Assembly (NCBI GenBank): GCA_028335825.1
Contig: JAIOKI010000022.1
Location: 310,001 to 374,000, forward strand
Length of the DNA: 64,000 nucleotides
Direction: 5' to 3'
Source of the DNA: Nosema muscidifuracis
Taxonomy: Eukaryota; Microsporidia; Nosematidae
Shown: piece after piece, positions 1 to 9,300 of the stretch
How positions within the stretch are numbered: the stretch's first letter is position 1
How the letters are laid out: every line of letters begins with the position of its first letter
The notes under the pieces: model-generated
The model's input: only the letters and a program-made list of their open reading frames with translations
Told to the model about the DNA's origin: nothing
The model's database searches: none
Made by a program: the position numbers and the translations under genes

Positions 1-839
1 TTCATATCCCAAGTATCTCTTGAAAAATAAAATATTGGATTTAAAAATGAATTCCTATTTTTAAATATCTGTATTTTAAAAAGTTCATACGGAAAGTATA
101 AATTTGTTGTTATTTTCGAGTTCGAATATAAATTACGTAATAACGGTATATCAAGATAATTTTTTAGATATTCTTTTCTTTCAAAATTTTTTACATTAGA
201 ACATTTAAAATACTCATTGATTATTTCATTAATTACTATATAATTTCCTAATAAATCAGAATCTATTTCAAATACATAAATATTATCTTCTACTAGTATA
301 TTTAGAAATATACCTGTGGAAAGAATAGAAAATCTTTCTTTTCTGTCGAATTTGTTCTTAAAAAGAGGAAGTATTGTAAAAACTTTATCAGATATTGCTG
401 TATGGTTCATAGTAAATACATCATTATGAACAAGATCTGTCATATCTTCAAGATCAGCACAACCAGTCCAAAATGAGTTTAAAAGATATTTTATAAATTC
501 AATTTGGCACCCGTTTTTATGATCTATAAAAATGATTCCTTTGCCGTTAAAAACTAAAGATAGTACATTTATAAGGTGTTGATTGTATTTATTAGGAAAT
601 AAATCATTCTCATCGATATATACAAATTTCTCAACAGTTTTTACAAATTTATCATATTTTTTAATATGAATCCATGATTTACCAAATACAATTGAATGAC
701 ATGAAGTATTTTTTGATTTATCCATCATAAAATAATCTTTGTTCTCGTATTTCTCTGAAATAATGTCAAGAAGATGATTTTTTAACTTATCAGTTGATAA
801 TATCCTAATAAATAAGACGAAGATAGTGTATAATTTCAT
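1..839 (-). CDS. secreted protein of unknown function, cut by the window edge (C-terminus missing)
   Basis: The reading frame runs open from an ATG at 837-839 to the left edge, about 279 codons with no stop, so the gene continues outside. It starts MKLYTIFVLFIRILS, a plausible signal peptide. Residues about 17-40 (LLDIISEKYENKDYFMMD) follow the same spacing as the N-termini of the genes at 46671-48293 and 25267-26889 (IQDTIIRKYQNKEFEEIDL) and at 54345-55970, so I infer a very divergent member of that secreted family. A C-run lies at 848-850 (complement), nine bases before the ATG, which supports this start and an active promoter. No known domain is recognised. The function is unknown; export to the host cell is possible but only inferred. 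Confidence 0.75.
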   Translation of the reverse strand, partial: MKLYTIFVLFIRILSTDKLKNHLLDIISEKYENKDYFMMDKSKNTSCHSIVFGKSWIHIKKYDKFVKTVEKFVYIDENDLFPNKYNQHLINVLSLVFNGKGIIFIDHKNGCQIEFIKYLLNSFWTGCADLEDMTDLVHNDVFTMNHTAISDKVFTILPLFKNKFDRKERFSILSTGIFLNILVEDNIYVFEIDSDLLGNYIVINEIINEYFKCSNVKNFERKEYLKNYLDIPLLRNLYSNSKITTNLYFPYELFKIQIFKNRNSFLNPIFYFSRDTWDM

Positions 840-847
840 AATACTTA

Positions 848-850
848 GGG
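848..850 (-). promoter_or_regulatory. CCC core-promoter motif of the edge gene
   Basis: On the minus strand the sequence reads CCCTAAGTATT and then ATG. Runs of C just before the ATG are a known microsporidian core-promoter signature. This is one of twelve such sites in the window. Confidence 0.6.
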
Positions 851-949
851 AGAGAAATATATTTATGGAAAAATAAATTAAAATTAATATAATTTATTAA
901 AAATTATTTAATAAAGCAGATTTAATTAACATTAATTTATAGTTTGAAA

Positions 950-1235
950 TTGTTATTAAAAATAGTGCAAAGAAATATATTTAATAAATTATATTAATAT
1001 TTAATATTTTAAAATAGCGAGAAGAAAATATGTAATATTTTAAAAATATATATTTAATAAGTTTTTTGAAAAATACCGAGAAGAAAATATTTAATATTTT
1101 ATAAAATATATATTTAATAAATTATAAAAATACTTTTTATTGAAAATAACGCAAAGAAAAAAATTTAATGCTTAAAAATATATTTTATTGAAAAATAGCG
1201 GGATAAAAACATTTTATATTATAAAAAATTTATTT
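950..1235. repeat. degenerate tandem repeat, about 60-bp unit
   Basis: The element AAATAGCGAGAAGAAAATAT recurs in diverged form near 955, 1010, 1070, 1143 and 1191, each followed by a TTTAATA-rich stretch. It fills most of the 840-1302 spacer between the edge gene's promoter and the 3' end of SAM synthetase. I see no coding content in this spacer. Confidence 0.6.
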
Positions 1236-1302
1236 TATAAATGGTACTTAATAATTTTTTTTAGTACTCCTTTAAATTAAGAAAAAATTTTAATAAAATT
1301 AT

Positions 1303-2454
1303 TTATTTTTTAAAAATCTTTGACTTTTCCCAATTGTATTCTTTCTTACCGAAATGACCATACTTTGCTGTATTTTTGTATAAAGGCTTGTATAACTCAA
1401 GATCTTTGACTATATCTCCAAGTCTTAAACTCCAATTCTTATTAATAATCTGTAAAATTTCTTCATTAGAATATTCTGATGTATTGTAAGTGTCTACAAA
1501 TATAGAAAGTGGTTCAGGAATTCCTATAGCATAACTTACTTGTACCAAACATCTTTTACAAATATTATTATCAACTAAAGATTTAGCTATCCATCTACAA
1601 GCATATGCCCCACTTCTATCTACTTTAGACCAGTCTTTACCACTGAAAGCACCTCCACCATGTGCACCCCATCCACCATAAGTATCTACGATAATCTTTC
1701 TACCAGTTAATCCAGAATCACCTTCTGGTCCACCTATTACGAATTTGTTAGAAGGATTTATATGAAAGACAGTACGATCGTCAAGCATTTCTTCTGGAAT
1801 TACAGATGAAATGACGTTTTCTTTTATATAAGCACGTAATGTATCAACATTAATATCTTCAGTATGTTGTGTACTGACTACGATTGTATGTATTCTTTTT
1901 GGTTGTAATGAGTTATCAGCTCTAATTTCGTATTCAACAGTTACTTGTGTTTTACAATCTGGTCTAAGAAAATTAGCTGAACCACTCTTCCTTAAATATT
2001 CCAATCTTTCAGCCAATTTATGACTTAAAACAACAGTCAGAGGCATTCTTTCTTCAGTTTCATCTGTAGCGTATCCAAACATTATTCCTTGATCCCCTGC
2101 ACCAAGATCGTAAGGATTTCCAGTATGTGTATCTAAACTTTGACTAATATCTGGACTCTGATTTTTTATATTAACTAATACTGTACAGGTATTTCCATTT
2201 ATTCCTATATTATTTTGAGAGTAACCAATACTTCTTAACACATTTCTAGCCACTTCTTCGTAATCAATAACTGCTTTTGTAGTTATTTCTCCTACTAAAA
2301 CCACAAGATCACTTTTTACACAAACATCAACAGCAACTCTACTTAAAGGATCCTGTTCTAAGCATTTATCAAGGATACTATCAGATATTAGATCACATAT
2401 TTTATCTGGATGTCCTTCACCAACAGATTCTGAAGTAAAAATAAATTTTTTCAT
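1303..2454 (-). CDS. SAM2: S-adenosylmethionine synthetase (methionine adenosyltransferase)
   Basis: This cytosolic enzyme makes S-adenosylmethionine from methionine and ATP and so supplies cellular methylation. At 383 residues it has the full family length. The family landmarks are all present: the N-terminal GEGHPDKICD (residues about 12-21, ATP/metal binding), the central GAGDQGIMFGYA loop (about 118-129), the glycine-rich GGPEGDSGLTGRK (about 240-252) and GGGAFSGKD (about 265-273). The start is fixed by the conserved FTSESVGEGHPDK N-terminus and by a C-run seven bases upstream. The nearest plus-strand reading frame begins 30 bp away, so any promoter is shared or overlapping. Identification is very secure. 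Confidence 0.98.
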   Translation of the reverse strand: MKKFIFTSESVGEGHPDKICDLISDSILDKCLEQDPLSRVAVDVCVKSDLVVLVGEITTKAVIDYEEVARNVLRSIGYSQNNIGINGNTCTVLVNIKNQSPDISQSLDTHTGNPYDLGAGDQGIMFGYATDETEERMPLTVVLSHKLAERLEYLRKSGSANFLRPDCKTQVTVEYEIRADNSLQPKRIHTIVVSTQHTEDINVDTLRAYIKENVISSVIPEEMLDDRTVFHINPSNKFVIGGPEGDSGLTGRKIIVDTYGGWGAHGGGAFSGKDWSKVDRSGAYACRWIAKSLVDNNICKRCLVQVSYAIGIPEPLSIFVDTYNTSEYSNEEILQIINKNWSLRLGDIVKDLELYKPLYKNTAKYGHFGKKEYNWEKSKIFKK

Positions 2455-2460
2455 TTCTTA

Positions 2461-2464
2461 GGGG
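2461..2464 (-). promoter_or_regulatory. CCCC motif of SAM synthetase
   Basis: The minus strand reads CTTACCCCTAAGAA and then ATG, so the C-run lies six bases before the start codon. Confidence 0.7.
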
Positions 2465-2484
2465 TAAGAGTTGTTTTTTTTTAG

Positions 2485-2730
2485 ATGGAGACGTTACAAT
2501 TTAATTATAAAAAAATGTGTATAGTAATACAACATATTGTTGATAATATTAATGATAATAAGAAACTTCTTTCTCTTTTTAGTATTATGAATCGTAATCA
2601 ATATAAAATTTGCATTACAGTTAGTCAGTTAAATTTTATTAATAATTTTTCTAATAAATTTGATGAGAAGTGTTTTAAACTATGGAATTATCTTAAATAT
2701 AAGAAAATTTTTATAGTGAAAATGTTTTGA
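2485..2730 (+). CDS. possible small protein, 81 residues, unidentified
   Basis: An open frame starts 30 bp from the SAM synthetase ATG on the opposite strand. It encodes 81 residues, mildly basic, with hydrophobic and helical stretches and one late cysteine pair spaced far apart. I recognise no family. Against it: there is no C-run before its ATG, and its last codons run into the repeat unit that then repeats downstream from about 2715 to 2945, so the C-terminus may be repeat rather than conserved sequence. It could be a genuine small gene, a truncated remnant, or chance. Confidence 0.35.
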   Translation: METLQFNYKKMCIVIQHIVDNINDNKKLLSLFSIMNRNQYKICITVSQLNFINNFSNKFDEKCFKLWNYLKYKKIFIVKMF

Positions 2731-2945
2731 ATTTTTATGATTTTATATTTGTAGTGATAATATTTATAGTTATAATTTTTATTGTGATAAATTTTATAGT
2801 GATAATGTTTTGAATTTTTTATGTAAGAACGTTTTAAATATATTGTTATAAATTTTTTATAGTGATAATATTTATAGTTATAATTTTTATAGTGATAATG
2901 TTTTGAATTTTTTTGATATCATTAAAAGTTGTGAAGTTTTTTATG
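2712..2945. repeat. degenerate repeat containing AGTGATAATGTTTTGAATTTT
   Basis: The string ATAGTGATAATGTTTTGAAT and its companion GATAATATTTATAGTTATAA alternate near 2716, 2752, 2800, 2862 and 2892. The first, slightly changed copy overlaps the end of the 81-codon frame upstream. The rest of the 2731-3671 spacer is A+T-rich and noncoding as far as I can see. Confidence 0.6.
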
Positions 2946-3287
2946 AGTTTTATAAATTACATATAAGTTATTTTTTTTTGATAGAATTGACATTTTTGAA
3001 ATAATTATAGAATAGATCTAATACTATTTATTGATTAATAAATAATATTTAGCATATAAAGTATTTGTTTGAATATTTAATGAATGAAATACACGTAATA
3101 GTTTTTAATTATAAACAAATAAAATTAATAAAAAAAAATAATTCAGAATGAAAGATATTCTTAAATAGCAAAGTGTAAAATTATTTAATTTTCTCTTTAT
3201 GAGATAATTATCATAAAATATTATAACAATTATCAATATAAATGAATTTCTTAGATGGAATTTTATCAATCTAATTTATTATATTAT

Positions 3288-3492
3288 GTAAATTCTAATC
3301 AAAATCAATTAATAATATAAATTCTAATCAAAATTAATTAATAATGTAAATTCTAATCAAAATCAATTAATAATGTAAATTCTAATCAAAATCAATTAAT
3401 AATGTAAATTCTAATCAATTAAAAATATAAATTGTAATCAATTAAAAATGTAAATTCTAATCAATTTTTTAGAAATTCTAATTAATTTTTTA
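3288..3492. repeat. tandem repeat, 29-bp unit shortening to 23 bp
   Basis: Four near-identical 29-bp units beginning GTAAATTCTAATCAAAATCA are followed by about three shortened units (GTAAATTCTAATCAATTAAA) and a decayed tail. It lies downstream of the transporter gene. A likely slippage-grown minisatellite with no evident coding role. Confidence 0.85.
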
Positions 3493-3671
3493 TATATTCT
3501 ATTAAGCTGTACCTCGAAAGGCATTTCATTTAATTAAAAAAATAAAGAATTTATAATTACATTAAATTTTAAACTCAACTTGTTTAATGATAAAATTATT
3601 ATAACAATATAAATAAGTAAACATTTTTTTAGTAACTAGTACATAAAAACTAATTAAATTTTATTTTTTAA

Positions 3672-4823
3672 TTAAATAAATTCCGTATTTCCTTTAGTCT
3701 CTGGTACATATACATAAGTAAATATTAACATCCCTAACATAGCAATACTGTACAATAAGAAAGTTACATCCCCAAATATTTTATGAAGCTGACTCGTTAG
3801 AGTTAGTAAAATATAAGCAGATCCCCAATTACATATTATTCCTAGATTAGTTATAGGAGGAACATATCTTTCAGGAGTACATTCATTAGGAAGTACCCAT
3901 GGTACATTACTTAACCCTATATTATATCCTATAAGGAAAATAATAAGACCTTCTACTTTATAATTAATTAAAATTACTGAAGATATACTAAGTAGTAATG
4001 CAGATATCATATATAAATATTTTCTACCATATTTATTAAGTAGAATACTACTTATTATTACTGATGGTACAGTTAAGAAATATACTCCTAAAACTATTAG
4101 ATAATTATTATTTAGTATCTCAGGTAGATATATAGAAATATAATCTATTCCACTAAGATGTTGTGATATATGTATAAGACAAACTATAATTATACTTTTT
4201 AGAGAATATTCGTTATTAATTAATTCACTAATACTAACAGATTCTTCAGTATCTTTATCTGTATCAAGTATAAACATCTGACTAATTAATAGAAAACAAA
4301 GAAAAACATTAATCATTTTATAAGGCATAATCCAATATTCTATTGTATTAAATTTTATAAGACTCTGACCTAGAAGAATTCCTAAATTCATATTTATAGG
4401 ATGGATACTACACCAAAGACCTTTATATTCTTCAGAAGCTAATGTATAAATATATTGAGGTACTACAAAACAAGTACATCCACATCCAAATCCAATAATA
4501 ATCCTAGATATAAGGATTAAATATATAGAAGGATACATATATATAATTAAATAACCTAATAACATAGTAAATGTACTAAAAAGAATAAGAAATTTCTCAT
4601 TTTTTATCTTATTAAATATATTAAAAAGGAGACCTCCTAAAAAAATACTAGATACAGCTAATGAACTTAAAACTGAGTATGTAATAAAAGAATTCTCTGT
4701 GTAATTAAACTTTGAGATTGATTCTAAAACATTGAAGGATGTGAATGATAAACCTAAAAGAATACTGTTGATAGAACTGCATAATATACTTAGACGAGCG
4801 TGGAATCTGTTGACTGATTTCAT
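3672..4823 (-). CDS. MFS sugar-type transporter
   Basis: This is a polytopic membrane protein of 383 residues, with about eleven or twelve hydrophobic segments. It bears sugar-porter landmarks: GFGCGCTCFVVPQY in the first half (transmembrane segment 4 region), NKYGRKY in the loop after the seventh or eighth helix, an NECTPERYVPP stretch equivalent to the PxExxPxxxR element, and VPETKG at the C-terminus. It probably imports host hexoses or related solutes at the parasite plasma membrane; the substrate cannot be read from sequence. It is shorter than usual sugar porters (about 450-550 residues), mainly through short loops. A C-run four bases before the ATG supports the start. Confidence 0.9.
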   Translation of the reverse strand: MKSVNRFHARLSILCSSINSILLGLSFTSFNVLESISKFNYTENSFITYSVLSSLAVSSIFLGGLLFNIFNKIKNEKFLILFSTFTMLLGYLIIYMYPSIYLILISRIIIGFGCGCTCFVVPQYIYTLASEEYKGLWCSIHPINMNLGILLGQSLIKFNTIEYWIMPYKMINVFLCFLLISQMFILDTDKDTEESVSISELINNEYSLKSIIIVCLIHISQHLSGIDYISIYLPEILNNNYLIVLGVYFLTVPSVIISSILLNKYGRKYLYMISALLLSISSVILINYKVEGLIIFLIGYNIGLSNVPWVLPNECTPERYVPPITNLGIICNWGSAYILLTLTSQLHKIFGDVTFLLYSIAMLGMLIFTYVYVPETKGNTEFI

Positions 4824-4827
4824 AATA

Positions 4828-4830
4828 GGG
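4828..4830 (-). promoter_or_regulatory. CCC motif of the transporter gene
   Basis: The minus strand reads AATCCCTATT and then ATG. Confidence 0.65.
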
Positions 4831-5004
4831 ATTATAATATTTACTATAAATAAAAACTGATTAAATTAAAAAAAATCTAATTTGTTTATATTGATAAATA
4901 AAAAATAAAAAAAATAAACTTTTTTAATTTAATTTAAATATTAAATTTATGCATTTGTTATCTTTTTTTTGTTTGGATTATGATTTGTTGTTTTAAATTA
5001 TTAG

Positions 5005-5250
5005 AAAATATAACAAATGATATTTGATTATACATTAAAAAATTCTCAATAAAAAATATAACAAATGATATTTAATTATACATTATAAGATTCTCAATAA
5101 AAAATAATTATTAGAAGATCTTTCAATAAGATATTTAATAAAAAAATTTAAGAGATATCTTAAATTGTAATTGAAAAAATATCTTAAATTATAATTGAAA
5201 AAATATCTTAAATTATAATTTACAATATATCATAAATTATAATTGAAAAA
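5005..5250. repeat. two short tandem repeats in the 4824-5515 spacer
   Basis: A 48-50-bp unit (AAAATATAACAAATGATATT...) occurs twice at about 5005-5100. From 5153 to 5250 a 26-bp unit (ATCTTAAATTATAATTGAAA) occurs about four times. The remainder of the spacer, to 5515, shows only A+T-rich sequence with small local repeats. Confidence 0.7.
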
Positions 5251-5515
5251 AAAATACAAAATAGGAGTATAAAATTATAACTATTGATATAATTTATATT
5301 TATAAAAAGTTTGAAATTTATTATTATTCTGTGAACTGCTAAGTTTTAACTAGTTTACTATAAAATGAAAAATATAAGCATAATCTTAAATAAAAATAAT
5401 TTAATTTAAAAAATATGAGAATTAGTATAACCTTAAATAAAAATATAACTTATAATAAAATAATCTTTATAATATCAATTTAATTTATAATCTTTATAAT
5501 ATCAATTAAATTTCT

Positions 5516-6868
5516 TCAATCAGGTGTCATTTCAATTACACTAAATGATATACATATCATTATCCATGAAAACATAATAGTATTACTATAAAAAAGTATA
5601 GAGTATCTTAAAATATCCTTATTAGAATAATAATAACATATTCTATTAACAAATAGCATATAATAATATCCTACCATAATAAGAATATTATTAATATTAT
5701 TTAATGTATTAGTATTATATACAGATACATTACTTATTAAAGATATTATAACATTTTTATATCCATAATCTAGTACAAGATCTTTATCTGATATTAAAAT
5801 AGATTTGAAAATTTTATTACATAAATTAGTATAAATAATAATTAATAAAAAATATCCTGCATAAATTAAAATCTCTTCTAAAATATTATGAGGATAGTAG
5901 TGCATAAAAATAAATGTCTGTATATGGAATATAAAACATAGAAGTATAAGAAAAGGACCAAGTACATATAATTTAGAACATATGTGTATAAAACTCTTTT
6001 TTAAGATAGATCTTTCTATATCACATCTTATTATGTTAGATGATAATATCTTAGATATATTAGATTTATAGTATGACATAAAATAGATTTCTAATATTTT
6101 AAAGATACTTCTTTTTTTTATTAATCTTTCTTCTGATTGTTTTATAATTTTAGAAGAAACTTCATCTGACTTGAAGATAATTTTAAAGGGGTCTGTTTTA
6201 TTTTCAAGAAGATGATCTTTATTAGATTCAGTGAAAAGATCTGGTTTAATAATATTTTGAAAATCTTTTACATTATTTTTTACATTAATATTTTCATCTA
6301 CATTAACTGTATTAATTTTTTTACTAACATTTTCATCAATATTAATTTTTCCATTTACATTAATCTTTTTACTAACATTTTCATCAACATTAATTTCTCC
6401 ATCTACATTAATCTTTTTACTAACATTTTCATCAACATTAGCTTTTTCATTTACATTAATTGTATTAACTTTTTCATCAACATTAACCTTTTTACTAAAA
6501 TTTTCATCTACATTAATTTTTCCATTTACATTAATTTTTCCTTTCATAAACAATCTTCTTCTATTATTATTTATTAAATCCCAAATGAAATAAGAAATAT
6601 GTACACAACTAATTAAGATACTTAATATTTCTAATATACTATCAGTACAATACAAAAAGAACAAAGCAATACCAAAATATATAAAGAAAAATAATCCCAT
6701 TATATTTATACACATAATGAATGAAAATATAACTATTAATGTTGTTATACTGACTTTTATAAATATAATGAATATATCAGATATTATTTCTCTATTCTTG
6801 TAATGTATAAGATAAATATTATACAATAATGTGACTGGAATGTATAGATAATAATTCTGTATAATCAT
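5516..6868 (-). CDS. multi-pass membrane protein with a central asparagine/valine repeat, unidentified
   Basis: 450 residues in three parts. Residues 1-105 contain about three hydrophobic helices. Residues about 110-205 are a low-complexity hydrophilic region built from variants of KINVDENVSK. Residues about 270-450 contain four or five hydrophobic helices. The repeat block (about 6250-6545) is made of short A+T-rich units at DNA level, so it probably grew by slippage inside an otherwise conserved gene. There is no signal peptide as such; the first helix would serve as signal anchor. No C-run precedes the ATG at 6866-6868. I do not recognise the family; an endoplasmic-reticulum or plasma-membrane protein is a guess. 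Confidence 0.8.
   Translation of the reverse strand: MIIQNYYLYIPVTLLYNIYLIHYKNREIISDIFIIFIKVSITTLIVIFSFIMCINIMGLFFFIYFGIALFFLYCTDSILEILSILISCVHISYFIWDLINNNRRRLFMKGKINVNGKINVDENFSKKVNVDEKVNTINVNEKANVDENVSKKINVDGEINVDENVSKKINVNGKINIDENVSKKINTVNVDENINVKNNVKDFQNIIKPDLFTESNKDHLLENKTDPFKIIFKSDEVSSKIIKQSEERLIKKRSIFKILEIYFMSYYKSNISKILSSNIIRCDIERSILKKSFIHICSKLYVLGPFLILLCFIFHIQTFIFMHYYPHNILEEILIYAGYFLLIIIYTNLCNKIFKSILISDKDLVLDYGYKNVIISLISNVSVYNTNTLNNINNILIMVGYYYMLFVNRICYYYSNKDILRYSILFYSNTIMFSWIMICISFSVIEMTPD
6250..6545 (-). repeat. in-frame coding minisatellite (KINVDEN type)
   Basis: About twelve degenerate units alternate NVDENVSKK and INVNGK. Units remain a multiple of three bases long and keep the frame open, so selection against frameshift is likely still acting. 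Confidence 0.8.
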
Positions 6869-6995
6869 TTATTTAACAAGTGATTAACTGTTTTTATAAA
6901 AAAGAATTTAACCAATTAAAATAAAAAAAAGAAACAAATGATTTTATAAATTAGATAAAGAGAAGATAAAATGTAGTAGATTTATAATATTATAT

Positions 6996-7163
6996 AAGAA
7001 AGTAGATATATAATTATTATATATGAAAAATTTATATGAAGTTATATAAGAAAATAATTATATTATTGATATATAAGAAATTATATACTAATATTTATAT
7101 AATAATTATATAAGAAAAATCTAACTATTTATTTAAGAAAGTAGATATATAATTATTATATAT
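6996..7163. repeat. pair of identical 29-bp direct repeats with related filler
   Basis: The 29-bp sequence starting AAGAAAGTAGATATATAATT occurs at 6996-7024 and again at 7135-7163 without difference. Between them lie several TATATAAGAAA-type partial copies. This fills the 6869-7186 spacer; no coding signal is seen. Confidence 0.85.
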
Positions 7164-7186
7164 CTAAATACTTTAAATAAGAAATA

Positions 7187-7984
7187 TTATAAGCTAAGAG
7201 TTGTATTTATTTTTAAATATTCTAATGTTTGTTTATCTACACAAACAAAACTTTCTATCTCTTTTATGTATTCCTTAACATATTCTTCTTGATCCAATGT
7301 ATAAATACAAAAAACTGTTAAATTATCAGACCATTCTATTAATTTAATACAATTTTTAATATCATTATACAAATCATAAAAGATAATTCTTTTATATTGT
7401 ACTATCTCAGTTATATTATCAGTTACATTATAATCTTCATATTTCTCTATAAATCCAGCCTTATCTTTAGTATAAATTAGTGTATTCTTTGGATCTTCTA
7501 TCAATTGATCTATCACAAGATGTTTAATCTTTTCTCTTGTACCATTTATAAATTTAAATCTGTATAAAAATTTTATCTCTGGAATATCTTTATATAAATC
7601 TTTATTAGAAAATATTATGTAAGGTAAATCACAATCTACAAAGCATTTATCCATAATAACGAATGTATATTTTTTATCATAAATATATTCATGAGATATA
7701 TCAACATTCTCATAAAAACAAGATTTATCTTTTGTAATAAGAAGTATTGATTTATGATTACTAAATTTTAAGACTTCTATTGTATTTTGTATTCTATTAA
7801 TTGATTTATAATTTTTAATTATAAATGATTGATTATTATTAATAAGTGGATGAATTATATTTTGGTATTCTATTTCGAATATCTTAGATGGAGTGTAATT
7901 TTGTATATTATTTTTTATTATGTATGATCTTGGTTTTTTTATTTTCTTTTTTATATCTACACCTTTAAAAAGAATTTTATCCAT
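7187..7984 (-). CDS. unidentified 265-residue protein, faint helicase-like pattern
   Basis: The protein is soluble-looking, 265 residues, rich in Lys, Ile and Asn, with no signal peptide or membrane helix. The order of elements (PSKIFEIEYQNIIHPLI near residue 32, SILLITKDKS near 78, YTFVIMDKCFVDC near 106, KNTLIYTKDK near 165) faintly recalls the Q, Ib, DEAD and IV regions of a DEAD-box helicase whose catalytic residues are gone. There is no Walker A lysine and no DEAD, so any relation is inference and weak. The C-run directly abuts the ATG, which argues for a real, expressed cellular gene. Confidence 0.8.
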   Translation of the reverse strand: MDKILFKGVDIKKKIKKPRSYIIKNNIQNYTPSKIFEIEYQNIIHPLINNNQSFIIKNYKSINRIQNTIEVLKFSNHKSILLITKDKSCFYENVDISHEYIYDKKYTFVIMDKCFVDCDLPYIIFSNKDLYKDIPEIKFLYRFKFINGTREKIKHLVIDQLIEDPKNTLIYTKDKAGFIEKYEDYNVTDNITEIVQYKRIIFYDLYNDIKNCIKLIEWSDNLTVFCIYTLDQEEYVKEYIKEIESFVCVDKQTLEYLKINTTLSL

Positions 7985-7987
7985 GGG
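7985..7987 (-). promoter_or_regulatory. CCC motif abutting the start codon at 7984
   Basis: The minus strand reads TTTTTCCC and then ATG with no spacer, the shortest spacing in this window. Confidence 0.55.
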
Positions 7988-8019
7988 AAAAAAAATATTT
8001 ATTTATTAATATTCATTTG

Positions 8020-8205
8020 AGGTATTTGTAAATGAATATTATTATATGATATTTATAAATGAATATCTTAAATGAATATCTTAAATTAATATCTATAAAT
8101 TATTATTATAAATGAATATCTATAAATGAATATCTATAAATGAATATTTATAAGTGAATATCTATAAATGAATATCTATAAATAAATATCCCAAATGATT
8201 ATTTA
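8020..8205. repeat. tandem repeat, about 15-bp unit, before NAD kinase
   Basis: GAATATCTATAAAT recurs about ten times with small changes between the divergent genes at 7984 and 8237. It stops about 25 bases before the NAD kinase C-run. Confidence 0.8.
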
Positions 8206-8231
8206 TAATACATTTTAAATAATTTTTGTAT

Positions 8232-8234
8232 CCC
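8232..8234 (+). promoter_or_regulatory. CCC motif of NAD kinase
   Basis: GTATCCCTC directly precedes the ATG at 8237. Confidence 0.65.
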
Positions 8235-8236
8235 TC

Positions 8237-9088
8237 ATGATATTAATAATTAAAAAATGTAAAGATACTGATACATCAGATTTAAACTTATCTGAAAATA
8301 TATATACTCTACAAGAGATAGAAGAGAATCCTATAGATATTGATAAATATAAATTTGTACTCATATTAGGAGGAGATGGTACTATATTAAGATTTATACA
8401 AATATATAAATATTTACCACCTATAATAGCAGTTAATTATGGGACACTTGGATTTCTAACGGTATTTTCTAAGAAGAATTTTAAAAGTACATACATAAAT
8501 AATTTTAAAAGTACATACATAAATAATATAAATGAAAGTAATATAAATGAAAGTAATATAAATGAAAGTAATAATATAAATAATATAAATATAGATAATA
8601 TAAATATAAATAATATAAATGAAAGTAATATTTTTGAGAGAAATCGTCTCCTTTTAAATAATTCAATATATTTTCTTAATGAAGTAGTCTACACAACAAG
8701 AAGAAGAAGATTAAATACATTTACAATAAATATAAAAAATAAATGTAAAAATCTAATACTAAAAGGAGACAGTCTTATTGTATCTACTATGACAGGATCT
8801 ACTGCTTATAATCATTCAGCATGGGGTCCTACTTTATTAAGTGATGATATGTTTGTTATTAATCTTATTACACCTAATAAGAATATTTTTAGACCTATTG
8901 TATGTAAAATAGATGATGAGGTAGAAGTTAAGTGTAATGATGAAAATGATTCTATATGTGTAATCGATGGTAAGGAATATTCTATTTCTGAGTTTAGTAT
9001 AAGATATGATGGGAATAAAATTAGATTTTTGTCTGATAAGGAGGTTAATTTAAGTGAGAAGAGTGTAGAGCTAATGATGAGTAAATAA
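8237..9088 (+). CDS. NADK: NAD kinase
   Basis: Makes NADP from NAD and ATP; in a reduced parasite it feeds redox metabolism. The motifs are in family order: FVLILGGDGTILR (residues about 36-48, the GGDG catalytic motif), NYGTLGFL (about 65-72, the NxGxLGFL element), FLNEVVYTTRR (about 151-161) and GDSLIVSTMTGSTAYNHSAW (about 177-196, equivalent to the conserved GDG-x-I-x-STPTGSTAYxxSAGG, with Met for Pro and Trp for Gly). At 283 residues it is near bacterial size, far shorter than yeast NAD kinases. Residues about 88-130 are an insertion of INESN/NNIN repeats absent from the family, likely slippage growth in a loop. Confidence 0.93.
   Translation: MILIIKKCKDTDTSDLNLSENIYTLQEIEENPIDIDKYKFVLILGGDGTILRFIQIYKYLPPIIAVNYGTLGFLTVFSKKNFKSTYINNFKSTYINNINESNINESNINESNNINNINIDNININNINESNIFERNRLLLNNSIYFLNEVVYTTRRRRLNTFTINIKNKCKNLILKGDSLIVSTMTGSTAYNHSAWGPTLLSDDMFVINLITPNKNIFRPIVCKIDDEVEVKCNDENDSICVIDGKEYSISEFSIRYDGNKIRFLSDKEVNLSEKSVELMMSK
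8497..8638 (+). repeat. in-frame coding microsatellite within NAD kinase
   Basis: Two 27-bp copies (AATTTTAAAAGTACATACAT...) are followed by a run of 15-bp units ATAAATGAAAGTAAT. It encodes an Asn/Ile/Ser-rich loop between the NxGxLGFL and NEVV elements. Confidence 0.85.
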
Positions 9089-9099
9089 ATTATTTTATA

Positions 9100-9235
9100 T
9101 AAGATATTATTGTAGATATTATTTAAAAAATTATATTATATAAGGAATTATATTATTTATATAAGGAATTATATTATATTATTTATAGAAGGAATTATAT
9201 TATATTATTTTATATAAAATATTATTGTAGATAAA
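9100..9235. repeat. short repeats after NAD kinase
   Basis: Three copies of AAGGAATTATATTATATTATTT-like units and two of TATATAAGATATTATTGTAGAT-like units fill the 212-bp spacer to the proteasome gene. No terminator or coding signal is seen. Confidence 0.6.
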
Positions 9236-9294
9236 ATTTATAAATTAACTATGGTTTATTACATAAAAATTATTAGATAATTTTTTTTTGTTTA

Positions 9295-9297
9295 CCC
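9295..9297 (+). promoter_or_regulatory. CCC motif of the proteasome alpha gene
   Basis: TTTACCCTTA directly precedes the ATG at 9301. Confidence 0.7.
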
Positions 9298-9300
9298 TTA

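Noticed and set aside
6212-6577. 121-codon plus-strand frame rich in Ile, Asn and Phe
   Set aside because: Antisense of the KINVDEN repeat block; it repeats because the repeat does.
7187-7984. Calling this a DEAD-box helicase
   Set aside because: No Walker A, DEAD or SAT motifs; the resemblance is only in order and hydrophobic pattern.
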